From Paenalkalicoccus suaedae (GTDB lineage: Bacteria > Bacillota > Bacilli > Bacillales > Salisediminibacteriaceae): DNA of 64,000 nucleotides. The stretch covers positions 248,001-312,000 of the forward strand of contig NZ_CP041372.2 in assembly GCF_006965545.2 (NCBI RefSeq). Direction: 5' to 3'. Each line of letters opens with the position of its first letter. Positions within the stretch are counted from its first letter, which is position 1. The notes under the pieces are model-generated. The model made no database searches and was not told where the DNA came from. It saw nothing but the letters and a program-made list of their open reading frames with translations. Below, piece after piece: positions 8,638 to 16,853 of the stretch. The translations under genes and the position numbers were made by a program.

Positions 8638-9999
8638 ATGAGTCAGCGTTTAATAGGATTAATTATCGTTATAGCAAGTATCATGGTGCTCCCGTCCACG
8701 GCTTTTGGTCATGCCTATTTAGCGGAATCTGAGCCTATGAGGGAAGCATCCGTGACGCTCCCTCCTGAGGAAATCCGAGTGACGCTAACGGAGCCAATCA
8801 ATACGCAGGTTAGTCAAATTCAAGTAGTGAATGATCGAGGAGAAGAGCTCGCTGGTTCAGTAACTGGTAGAGAAGATGACACGGTTATTTATACGCCTGA
8901 TGAGCCACTTGAGGATGGCGTTTATACGGTGAACTGGCAGGTGCTTGCGCTTGATTCGCACGTAACTGACGGATCGTTTCGCTTTGCAGTTGGCATCGAG
9001 CTTCCTGCGCAGCAGGTTGGGGAGACCGTGATGATCGGCGGAGGCACGCCTGAGGGACACGTTGATGCGGGTGATACACTGCATTCGCAGCAAAGTGAAC
9101 GTTCAAGTACGCTCACGTGGCTTCGCATAATAGATCTTGTCACGTTTACCGTTGCTGCCGGAATCTTCTTATTCCTACGTTATTTTTGGCAGACAGTAGC
9201 ACTAAGTGGATTAGAACGCTGGTTGTACATTGGCAGTGCTGGTGTGTTCATCATCACCGGTTTTGGTCAGCTGTATGTGAGGGCGGGGCAACTTGGAGGA
9301 GAGGCAGCCTGGAGTCTGCTACCTAGCTTGGCGATGCACTCAACTGTTGGTAACGTCGCAATCGCACGACCGATTATCTTTCTGTTGCTCGCGGTACTTG
9401 TGAGCTTTCATGTGCGCTTACCAAGGCTCCTATTATTCGTGTTGTTAGTTGCCACATTTGCTTGGACGAGTCATGCCACCGAGTTTCTTCCTTTGCTGTC
9501 GCACGGGACGCACGTAGCAGTAGCGGTGATTTGGACGGCTGGTTTACTTGGCTTTACGGTTGCTTCTTTCGTCGTCAAACCAACGAAGCAAGGTCTCCAC
9601 TACTTTCATGAGCGAATCTCCAAATTTTCTACCGTCGCACTTGTATCGGTACTTATCTTAGCAGCGAGCGGTGGATTCTTAAGTTTTTATTGGGTAGGTG
9701 ACCTGACGTCGCTTATGACAACGGACTATGGACAGTCGCTCCTGTGGAAAATTGGATTTTTTATTGTTGCGATTATAATCGCCACTTTTCATCGTATGGT
9801 TTGGCTACCAAACATTCGTAAACTATCAAAAGAAGAGGAGAGAGGGAGACAAATGCTTGCACTAATTTGGGGACTCCGTTTAGAGCTACTTGCTGTGATG
9901 GGAGCGCTTCTTATTGCCGGTTACGTTGCAACGACAGCACCTCCGCAGACTCTGATCGATACAGAAGCAGAGCAACATGAAGAGCATTCATCGCATTAA
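8638..9999 (+). CDS. ycnJ: CopC-CopD fusion, copper uptake/resistance protein
   Basis: 453-aa fusion of an extracellular CopC domain and a CopD membrane domain, as in YcnJ of Bacillus subtilis. A signal peptide precedes the mature start GHAYL, whose His is the usual Cu(II) ligand; a second conserved His occurs in DSHVTDGSFRF (about residue 105). From about 165 to 440 there are roughly eight membrane helices with His residues typical of CopD. ATG 8638 follows AGAAGGGGTGGG. YcnJ is linked to copper acquisition; here the upstream partner is the DUF4198 protein rather than YcnI or YcnK. The His-rich C terminus (EQHEEHSSH) may also bind metal. Confidence 0.9.
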   Translation: MSQRLIGLIIVIASIMVLPSTAFGHAYLAESEPMREASVTLPPEEIRVTLTEPINTQVSQIQVVNDRGEELAGSVTGREDDTVIYTPDEPLEDGVYTVNWQVLALDSHVTDGSFRFAVGIELPAQQVGETVMIGGGTPEGHVDAGDTLHSQQSERSSTLTWLRIIDLVTFTVAAGIFLFLRYFWQTVALSGLERWLYIGSAGVFIITGFGQLYVRAGQLGGEAAWSLLPSLAMHSTVGNVAIARPIIFLLLAVLVSFHVRLPRLLLFVLLVATFAWTSHATEFLPLLSHGTHVAVAVIWTAGLLGFTVASFVVKPTKQGLHYFHERISKFSTVALVSVLILAASGGFLSFYWVGDLTSLMTTDYGQSLLWKIGFFIVAIIIATFHRMVWLPNIRKLSKEEERGRQMLALIWGLRLELLAVMGALLIAGYVATTAPPQTLIDTEAEQHEEHSSH

Positions 10000-10110
10000 G
10001 CAACTAGTGCGTGTAGGGAAGGAAGTATGGCGCATTTTAGTCGAGGTAGGACATATTGCGCAAGAAGGGATAGAAGTAGGATCGCCCATTTCAAAAGGTA
10101 ATGAGCCTTA

Positions 10111-10155
10111 TAAAAAAAGACGTTTCCCTATCTACACAGGGCAACGTCTTTTTAA
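10111..10155. terminator. Bidirectional terminator
   Basis: AAAAAGACGTT (10115-10125) pairs with AACGTCTTTTT (10143-10153) in the gap between the copper operon and the convergent acetyltransferase; A and T runs on both sides. Confidence 0.85.
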
Positions 10156-10619
10156 TTTCTGCTAACGAGCATTCTCATAATCTCCTCACTATTCTCCGGA
10201 TCAATGAGGCCGGTCGGCTCAAAACCGTTTCGTTCATAAAAGCGCTTCGCAGGAACGTTTGCTGGCGTGACACTTAGTACGATCTCATCAATATCAAAGG
10301 AACGCCACATATACTCGACAACAACGTGCAAAAATGCTTTTCCAAGCCCTTGTCCTTGATACCGATCGTCTATCATAAATCGATCAAGCCACGCGTACCG
10401 ATCAGACGCGTTATGCGCCCCAACCATCACAAACCCACAGGCCTCATCATTGCGATAAAGCCCAAAGCACTGCCACGCATGCTCACGGTCATACATGCTC
10501 TCCACAATCGAGACCGCGTTACTCTCAATGAATGCCTCCTGAGCGGAGCTAGTTCGAAGCGCCACGATGTCTCGCCAGTTGGCCGAGTCCACTGAGCAAA
10601 GTCGCAAGTCCTCTTTCAT
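10152..10619 (-). CDS. GNAT acetyltransferase, BltD-like
   Basis: 155-aa acetyl-CoA-dependent N-acetyltransferase. The WLDRFMIDDRYQGQGLGKAFL segment (about residues 83-103) contains the acetyl-CoA-binding R/Q-x-x-G-x-G/A loop and closely resembles BltD, the spermine/spermidine acetyltransferase of Bacillus; the C-terminal NVPAKRFYERNGFEPTG is also typical of the fold. ATG 10619 follows GAGGTGG. No efflux pump such as Blt lies next to it, so polyamine as substrate is only a family-based guess. Confidence 0.85.
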   Translation of the reverse strand: MKEDLRLCSVDSANWRDIVALRTSSAQEAFIESNAVSIVESMYDREHAWQCFGLYRNDEACGFVMVGAHNASDRYAWLDRFMIDDRYQGQGLGKAFLHVVVEYMWRSFDIDEIVLSVTPANVPAKRFYERNGFEPTGLIDPENSEEIMRMLVSRN

Positions 10620-10676
10620 CTCACTACCACCTCTACATAGAAAATTTTAAAAAACTTCTACATAAAGTATAGCATT

Positions 10677-11237
10677 CTAAACTGCTTGAGCCTCTAACAG
10701 CTTTTCGATATCAGCCTCGATATCAATTGGCTCTGCGGTAGATTCGTAGCGTTTGATCACGTTGCCGTCGCCGTCGATTAAAAACTTCGTAAAGTTCCAC
10801 TTAATCGAGTCTCCTGGTAGGTAGTGTGTGTATCGGTCGTGAAGAATAGAGAGTAGTAGCTTTGCTACAGGATGACGCTCGTCGAAGCCTTCGAATGGTT
10901 TTTGTGATGCTAAGTAGGTAAAGAGTGGATGCGCGGATTCATCGCGTACATCAATTTTCTTGAAAATAGGGAAGTTAACACCGTGGTTTAATGCGCAAAA
11001 CTCTGTGATCTCGCCGTCTTTAAGTGGCTCCTGATCATCGAATTGATTAGAGGGGAAGCCAAGTACTTGGAATCCTTGCTCTTTATAGCGCTCTTGAAGG
11101 CGCTGTAAATCGCCGAGCTGAGGAGTAAAGCCACACTTTGTTGCTGTATTGACAATAAGGAGCACCTTTCCTTCGTATCTGCTAAGTCGTGTCGTAAGTC
11201 CGCTGGCTGTTTTGACGCTAAATTCATGTACGCTCAT
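10677..11237 (-). CDS. bsaA: Glutathione-peroxidase-family thiol peroxidase
   Basis: 186-aa thioredoxin-fold peroxidase that reduces hydroperoxides, in Bacillaceae usually using thioredoxin or bacillithiol-linked reductants rather than glutathione. The catalytic tetrad is visible: Cys in NTATKCGFT (about 35), Gln in FPSNQF (about 70), and Trp-Asn in KWNFTKFLID (about 148). Length is close to the family's 160-185. ATG 11237 follows AAAGGAG. It is monocistronic. Confidence 0.92.
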   Translation of the reverse strand: MSVHEFSVKTASGLTTRLSRYEGKVLLIVNTATKCGFTPQLGDLQRLQERYKEQGFQVLGFPSNQFDDQEPLKDGEITEFCALNHGVNFPIFKKIDVRDESAHPLFTYLASQKPFEGFDERHPVAKLLLSILHDRYTHYLPGDSIKWNFTKFLIDGDGNVIKRYESTAEPIDIEADIEKLLEAQAV

Positions 11238-11372
11238 GTGAGTAGCTCCTTTGTATTCTAGTAATTAGTATCTAATCCTATATACCCAATCAAGGCTTCG
11301 GCCTAAACCTATCTTTCTACCACTATGCTATACTACACTCTTGGATACACATAGCTAAAGGAGCAATTATTT

Positions 11373-12479
11373 ATGAAGGAAAACCAGTATTTTTATCGGT
11401 TTTTTGAACCGATTTCAAAGGAACTGGCTCTACTATTACGCGAGCTAGAGTCTAGTATATTCACAAGTCCACGTACGATGATCGCGAATGCTCGTCCGCT
11501 TGTGGAAGGGATCGTTAACCTTGTGTTGATCGCTGAAAAGAAGCGTCCTGCTTCACTAAGAACGCTCGTAGATCGGATCCGCTACTTAGAGCAGGAGGGC
11601 ATTTTATCGGAGGACGCGGAGCAGGTACGACGCGCAATGCATCATATTCGCAAGCTAGGCAACGAGGCGTCGCACCAAACAAGACAATTTTATTACTATG
11701 AATCTCTGTTAACATGGAGGCGCGTCTACGAAATTGTCCGCTGGTTCGTACAGGTTTATGGACCGTTGCGCATCAGCGTGCCAGCTTTCCAAGAGCCATC
11801 TCCACAGGCAAAACAGCCGTATAGCGTCGAGGAACTTGATGTTCGCTTCAAAAAGCTTGAGAGTCTTTTAGACCGTTTGCCACTCCAACAAGAGGTCCAA
11901 GAGATCAAAGAGGAGCCACTAATCTTAGAGGACGAGACCATGATACGAACCATTTCTTATCGGGGAGAAAATCTCGACATTCCTTCGTATTTAAGAGATT
12001 CCTTCTTACTTCCACAACGGTTTCCTCAAGCAGAGAAATTCTTGATCGCACTAGGTGGCGTGCAGCAGGCAAGGCTGATGAGTGAGCTACCAGCTAATTT
12101 GGAAGGTATCTCTAAGCTCGTGAAACGCTATAAGGATGTCAACGAACAGTATTTGTTTGAAGATCTTAAGGTTTTTGTAGAAGAAGAACGCAAACGCAAA
12201 AAAGTAACAGAAGAGCGACCTGGAGAATTACTCATTTTCTTTCGGGCTGAATATTTAGTAATGACCGCGTCTCTTGCTAAACAACCGATTGATAACGACT
12301 CCTTTAAAGGAATGCCGAACGTGATCAGACAATTAAACGAGGCAGGTATTTCTCGGGTTGGCCAGCTACCAAAAGAGCTCCTCGTACTGGGGAAGTTTGA
12401 CCGCGTTGGACCCGTGATTGTCGAGAAATTTTTCCGGCAGCTTGAACAGCATGCGGCGGAGCGAGCAAAAGCATACTAA
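11373..12479 (+). CDS. DUF4145-like protein of unknown function
   Basis: 368-aa cytoplasmic protein. The N-terminal 125 residues form an all-helical segment (RTMIANARPLVEGIVNLVL ... LRTLVDRIRYLEQEGILSED ... MHHIRKLGNEASH) like DUF4145, a module often found at the N terminus of restriction HsdR subunits and related proteins. No nuclease, helicase or methylase motif follows. The C-terminal 60 residues (GISRVGQLPKELLVLGKFDRVGPVIVEKF) look like a helix-hairpin-helix-type segment that could contact DNA. AAAGGAG at 11354-11360 precedes ATG 11373. It ends at a strong hairpin and stands alone; no restriction or defence genes adjoin it. Function not claimed. Confidence 0.6.
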   Translation: MKENQYFYRFFEPISKELALLLRELESSIFTSPRTMIANARPLVEGIVNLVLIAEKKRPASLRTLVDRIRYLEQEGILSEDAEQVRRAMHHIRKLGNEASHQTRQFYYYESLLTWRRVYEIVRWFVQVYGPLRISVPAFQEPSPQAKQPYSVEELDVRFKKLESLLDRLPLQQEVQEIKEEPLILEDETMIRTISYRGENLDIPSYLRDSFLLPQRFPQAEKFLIALGGVQQARLMSELPANLEGISKLVKRYKDVNEQYLFEDLKVFVEEERKRKKVTEERPGELLIFFRAEYLVMTASLAKQPIDNDSFKGMPNVIRQLNEAGISRVGQLPKELLVLGKFDRVGPVIVEKFFRQLEQHAAERAKAY

Positions 12480-12494
12480 ACGATTTGTATAAGG

Positions 12495-12526
12495 ATAGGC
12501 TAGTTCTCTAGAGAACTAGCCTATTT
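12495..12526 (+). terminator. Perfect palindromic terminator hairpin
   Basis: A 30-bp perfect palindrome centred on the TA at 12509-12510 (arms beginning ATAGGCTAG and ending CTAGCCTAT). The following T-rich stretch is short (TTTGTGT), so termination may be moderate. Confidence 0.7.
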
Positions 12527-12627
12527 GTGTAAGTTCGTTCTCTTTCTTTCAAGTCTTGGCTGTTTGTTCCGCGAGCTCTTTAGTAAATTGGGGTTGAACG
12601 GAATGGAGTGCGTGTACTGGAGGTTGG

Positions 12628-12985
12628 AATGCATACTGCGGACCGTGCAATGCAGACGGTTAAAATAAATGCACACGGACGAGGGTGAAATGCATGCAGC
12701 GCGAGGAAGAATGCACACGGACGAGGTGGAAATGCACGCCGCGGGTCGAGAAACGCAGACGGTCAAAATAAATGCAAACAGAGCAGGGCGAAATGCAGAC
12801 AGCGCGAGGAAGAATGCACACGGGCAAGGTGAAAATGCACGCCGCGGGGCGAGAAATGCAGATGGTCGAAATAAATGCAAACAGAGCAGGGCGAAATGCA
12901 GACAGCGCGAGTAAGAATGCACACGGAAAAGGTGGAAATGCACGCCGCGGGGCGAGAAATGCAGATGGTCGAAATAAATGCACAT
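12628..12985. repeat. 103-bp tandem array II (AATGCA orientation)
   Basis: About 3.5 copies of the 103-bp unit; the landmark AGCGCGAG recurs at 12698, 12801 and 12904. AATGCA motifs are spaced 21/21/21/19/21 bp. It sits between the convergent ends of the DUF4145-like and DUF4349 genes. The long minus-strand frames through it encode only the repeat in translation (Cys/His/Arg-rich) and have no ribosome-binding site. Confidence 0.95.
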
Positions 12986-13069
12986 AGTCTAAGTAAATAC
13001 ATAAGCCACTGTACCACACAAATATAAAAAGCCAGCACAAGTAACTCGTTTTGTGCTGGCATAAACAAC

Positions 13070-14041
13070 TTAATTTTCTCCAGTGGAGGCAGTAGGTTGC
13101 TTTGGACGGCGTCGATACCAGATGAAAATCGCAACTGCGATCAGTAGCAGAGGAAGGAAAATTGGCGAGAGTCCGACAGCGAGCACAAATGCTGAAGATC
13201 CGGCATCCATAATGCGGTTAATGGTTGCGATAAAAAGGCTCTCGGCGCGTGCGAATGTGTTTAGTTCATTCGTATTTTGTAGCGCAACGTTGCTGATTCC
13301 GTCTTCGGTCATATCAACGGTGACCGTGGAGTACGCGATTTGATTGTCGAGGTAGCTCATGCGTCCTCTGACGCGCTCGATCTCGTTTTGAACCTCCGTC
13401 AAATCTCGCGAAATAGCGAGTAAGCCCTCAGTCGAATCCGCATCCTCCATAAAAGCTAAAAGACGTTCTTCGACGGCTCGCTGTGCGACAAGGTGCGACT
13501 CAAGATCGACATATTCCTCGGACACATCAAGACCGTTCGTTGATGATGACACAACCCGAGTGCTAGCTGATTCGAGCTCAGTGAGAAACTGTGTAAACTC
13601 ACTTTGCGGAATGCGAATAACCATATAACCTTGCTTGTAGTCATCGTCTATCTGTGCGAGCGTAGCCTCTACCACATAGCCGCCCCGTGCCTCGGCCTCT
13701 TGCTGTAAAGTTGCCTGGGTTGCTTCTGCATCTGGTACCTCAATTGACCATTCAGTTCGATAAATAATCATTTGACTCATGGACGCCATCGTAGTTTCGT
13801 CAGGAAAAGCTTCGGATGAGCTCGGAGATGCAGTTGATGCAGTCAAACCTTCTGTAGAAGATTCTGCAGCCTCATCATAACTTGCATCCATCGCGTCATT
13901 AGATGCATCGTACAAGGATGCTTCGCTGTTAGCCATATCGTTATTATAGTTAGCCTGATTGCTATCTTGATTTTGACACGCTACGAGCGATAGTAAGGTC
14001 ATGACAAAGATCACGAAGAAAAACGCATTCCGCACCTTCAT
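13070..14041 (-). CDS. DUF4349 lipoprotein
   Basis: 323-aa exported lipoprotein: signal peptide with lipobox LLSLVAC, a low-complexity Asn/Ser/Asp/Ala-rich segment (about 25-95), a DUF4349 domain (about 105-270) with the coiled-coil EEYVDLESHLVAQRAVEERLL ... LTEVQNEIERVRGRM, and a C-terminal membrane helix (about 285-310) followed by basic residues. ATG 14041 is used because GGAGG lies seven bases upstream; the frame extends to 14212 with no support. The family is common in Bacillaceae; no function is established that I can name. Orientation would place the DUF domain outside the cell, held at both ends. Confidence 0.82.
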   Translation of the reverse strand: MKVRNAFFFVIFVMTLLSLVACQNQDSNQANYNNDMANSEASLYDASNDAMDASYDEAAESSTEGLTASTASPSSSEAFPDETTMASMSQMIIYRTEWSIEVPDAEATQATLQQEAEARGGYVVEATLAQIDDDYKQGYMVIRIPQSEFTQFLTELESASTRVVSSSTNGLDVSEEYVDLESHLVAQRAVEERLLAFMEDADSTEGLLAISRDLTEVQNEIERVRGRMSYLDNQIAYSTVTVDMTEDGISNVALQNTNELNTFARAESLFIATINRIMDAGSSAFVLAVGLSPIFLPLLLIAVAIFIWYRRRPKQPTASTGEN

Positions 14042-14338
14042 TTTTACCCCTCCAGTATGTTTATTTGTATTAATAGACGGCAAATTTTGGATAAGGTTAC
14101 AGGTGAGAAAAGGGGAATGTGCGCCAAAGAGGTCAGAATTCAATTGGTTAAATCTAATGTACGTGAACCTGAGTGACATGCACAGGTCCTGGTTCACAAT
14201 GCACACTGGCATGAGAAAAGGTAAGCGGCTCTAAAATTGCTCGTAAGAAAGAAATTATATACATCGAACGTGATAACTGGCTCTTTATTAACAAAACAGA
14301 CCATTATAAATCTGTTTAATTAAGGCTCATATTGAATC
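14042..14338. other. Non-coding gap upstream of the DUF4349 gene
   Basis: AT-rich intergenic DNA carrying the leader of the DUF4349 gene. A GTGAACC ... GGTTCAC inverted repeat (about 14163-14196) is present. A short plus-strand frame here has no ribosome-binding site. I see no RNA gene. Confidence 0.4.
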
Positions 14339-14376
14339 AAAAAAAGCTAAACCGATTAGTATCGATTTAGCTTTTT
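14339..14376. terminator. Bidirectional terminator
   Basis: AAAAAGCTAAACCGAT (14341-14356) pairs with ATCGATTTAGCTTTTT (14361-14376). It terminates the NERD transcript and could work in both directions. Confidence 0.85.
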
Positions 14377-14382
14377 AAGCTT

Positions 14383-15387
14383 TTAAAATGAGTCCGTAAA
14401 CGGAAAACGCCCTATTAGGAAAGGTTTTAAACTATATACTAGACCTCTATGTGAACCTAATGTAGGAAGGTTCAAGGATTTTAAAATCCAATAAGCAGAA
14501 CTTCTTGATTCCATATTAAAAAAGCGTCGGAATTGTTTATTAGAAATGGTTTCATTGATCAATAAGGCATAATGGTAAAGCGTTAGTAGATGAGCATCTT
14601 TACTTATTGCCTTGCATTTCGGACAAAACCATTTGCAGGATATGGGTGTATAAGACATTGTTCCTACTTTGCACGTGACACAAACAACCCCTTTTCTTAA
14701 ATCAGAAATATGATGCTCAAGCTTGGTATATTTAGGGAACCAAGGCTGATGAGAAGAGGCGATTAATTTTGACGTACGGATAACTTCAGAGAAAGGAATT
14801 GCTTTAGTGCTTTTATCTACTTGAAGCTGTTCGATTTTGTCAATAAGTGCGTTAGGGCGGCAGTATTTGTCAGCTAATAGATTTATTTCTGTATCTACAT
14901 AAAAAGATGTTTTCTCATTTGTAAAAACAACCTGTTCATAAGAAAGCAAATTACCAACCGCGTTACAATCGTGTTTAAATAACCACTTGCGCAATTTTCT
15001 CATAGCAGCCTTAGCTTGCTCAAGTGGATCATTAAAGGTTTGATCGGTCTGTTTGTATGTACGAACTAATTGCTGAGATTTTGGAGAAACAACAATAGAA
15101 CCAGAGTAATTTTTAGCCTCAATCACAACCATGAACGTTCTTCCGATAATAAGTGTATCAATTTGAAAAAAACTATCCATGAAAGGCAGTCGGATGTCAT
15201 GAATGATGACTAATTCTTCGTGATTTAAAAGTTGTAGATGAAAATCAATAGATGTTTCTCCTTGGTAGCCAGAGCGTTAAGCTAAGTAATTCAAATAGTG
15301 AGGTTCAAAATCTTTTTGATGTAGTCGACTTTTGAGTGCTTCATATTGATGATAACGAATGGGTGGTGATTTTCGAGGTAAAATCAT
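14383..15387 (-). pseudogene. NERD-domain gene interrupted by TAA at codon 37
   Basis: About 334-codon gene for a nuclease-related-domain (NERD) protein. ATG 15387 follows AGGGAGCTCC. The frame reads to NYLA, then TAA (15279-15277), then RSGYQGETSIDFHLQLL and on without a break to 14383. The GYxGE motif, the IDTLIIG strand and the VVIEAKNYSG core (NERD signature with the Glu-x-Lys pair) are all present, and a C-terminal four-Cys zinc ribbon follows (CVTC ... CPKC). One AAA-to-TAA change would explain the stop. The open part from ATG 15180 alone would lack the first NERD motif. NERD proteins are nuclease-like and their function is poorly known. Confidence 0.75.
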
Positions 15388-15559
15388 TTAGGAGCTCCCT
15401 TCAAATTTAATAGTATTGTTACTAAATCTGTAAGGGTTAGATTACGAACGCATGTTTCTTTTATTCTATACTATTTTTATTGGTAAATCTAGTAATTTTA
15501 AATAGCTTTTTTGAAAGATCGTTTTGTTAAGGTGATGGGGTAGATTGGTGGGATGGGGA
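15388..15559. other. Non-coding gap upstream of NERD gene
   Basis: AT-rich sequence that should hold the NERD promoter; no clear -35/-10 pair recognised. It leads directly into array III. Confidence 0.3.
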
Positions 15560-15940
15560 AATGCAGACGGGGTGGTGGGGAATGCACACCGGCAAGGGGG
15601 AAATGCGCGCCGCGGGGAATGCAGACGGTCAAAATAAATGCACATGAAAGAGGTTGAAATGCAGACAGCGCGAGTAAGAATGCACACGGACAAGGTGGAA
15701 ATGCACGCCGCGGACCGAGAAATGCAGACGGTCAAAATAAATGCACACGGAGCAGGGCGAAATGCAGACAGCGCGAGTAAGAATGCACACCAGCAAGGTG
15801 GAAATGCACGCCGCGGAGCAAGAAATGCAGACGGCAAAATTAAATGCAAACAGAGCAGGGTGAAATGCAGACAGCGCGAGTAAGAATGCACACGGACAAG
15901 GTGGAAATGCACGCCGCGGCCCAAGAAATGCACATACGCC
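15560..15940. repeat. 103-bp tandem array III (AATGCA orientation)
   Basis: About 3.7 copies of the 103-bp unit; landmark AGCGCGAG at 15667, 15770 and 15873. Same five-motif AATGCA spacing as array II and same orientation, so arrays II and III form direct repeats about 3 kb apart around the DUF4349 and NERD genes. Confidence 0.95.
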
Positions 15941-15970
15941 AAAATACGTGCACGTAATGACCCTAAACAT

Positions 15971-16005
15971 AAAAAAGGAACCGTCAGAACTAAGACGGTT
16001 CCTTT
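15971..16005. terminator. Terminator after sugar isomerase/epimerase gene
   Basis: AAAAAAGGAACCGTC (15971-15985) pairs with GACGGTTCCTTT (15994-16005); A run on the plus strand becomes the T run for the minus-strand gene. Confidence 0.85.
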
Positions 16006-16012
16006 CAAAAAC

Positions 16013-16756
16013 TTACAAAATCCCTTTTAAATAATCGAGGCTCATTGTAATGCTCTCGAATGGGTCGCGTTTGCTTTTGTCCTGTTCGACGATAAACCAG
16101 TTGATTTCCTGCTGGTCAGCTAAAGCAACGACTCCTTTAATATCAACGCCGCCTGTGCCGAGCTCGGCGAAGAATTTCTCTTCATCTGTTGTCATGTCCT
16201 TTAAGTGGACCAGCGGTGTACGGTCTTTGTAGCGAGTGAGCCATTCCACTGGATCTTGGTTGGCTTTTGTTAGCCAGTAAATATCGAGCTCCGTTTGTAC
16301 GTTTGTGTCCTCGAAGATGGCATCGAGTGCTAAACGTCCGTCGGAGAGTGCAGTAAGTTCAAAGTCATGGTTGTGATAACACAGTGTGATGCCGTGCTCT
16401 TCACATGTTTTACTAGCTTCTTGTAAGAAGGAGATAAGGTCTTTGTAGTCTTCTTCCGAACGCTCATTGTCATGTAGATAAGGAACGACAATATAGCGAC
16501 TGCCTAGCTTCTTTTGTTCATCAATCACGTTTTGAAGATCTTCTTTAAGGCCAGCAAGTGGCACGTGGCTGGATGCTGCGGTGAGGCCTAGTCGGTCGAT
16601 TTCTTCTTTCACTTCGTTTACAGAAAGTCCGCCATAGCCCGCAAACTCAACGCCCTCATAGCCGATTTCGGCAACGCGCTGAAGCGTACCTTTTGGATCT
16701 GCCTGCATTTGCTCATGTAACGTGTACAGCTGAACTGCAATTCTCGGTTTTGACAT
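16013..16756 (-). CDS. Sugar phosphate isomerase/epimerase (AP endonuclease 2-type TIM barrel)
   Basis: 247-aa TIM-barrel protein of the xylose-isomerase-like/IolE family. Metal-binding positions typical of the fold are visible: Glu in GYEGVEFAGYGG (about 37), His in SSHVPL (about 64), HNHDFEL (about 134), ELDIYW (about 163) and VHLKDM (about 190). Such enzymes isomerise or epimerise sugars or inositol derivatives, so the substrate cannot be read from sequence. ATG 16756 follows AAAGGAGAG. It is monocistronic with a good terminator. Confidence 0.85.
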   Translation of the reverse strand: MSKPRIAVQLYTLHEQMQADPKGTLQRVAEIGYEGVEFAGYGGLSVNEVKEEIDRLGLTAASSHVPLAGLKEDLQNVIDEQKKLGSRYIVVPYLHDNERSEEDYKDLISFLQEASKTCEEHGITLCYHNHDFELTALSDGRLALDAIFEDTNVQTELDIYWLTKANQDPVEWLTRYKDRTPLVHLKDMTTDEEKFFAELGTGGVDIKGVVALADQQEINWFIVEQDKSKRDPFESITMSLDYLKGIL

Positions 16757-16853
16757 CGCTTACATCTCTCCTTTTATGTATTACTTCTTATTAAGGATAG
16801 GAGACCCTAGTCAAATAGTCAACCAATGCCAATTGGCTGTAGGGAACGAGTCC

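Noticed and set aside
9977-10165. 62-codon frame overlapping the end of the CopC-CopD gene
   Set aside because: No ribosome-binding site, and its end lies in the terminator hairpin.
12521-13134. Several overlapping minus-strand frames rich in Cys, His, Arg and Phe
   Set aside because: They are six-frame translations of the 103-bp array (similar frames occur at 15466-16008), have no ribosome-binding sites, and run in more than one frame at once.
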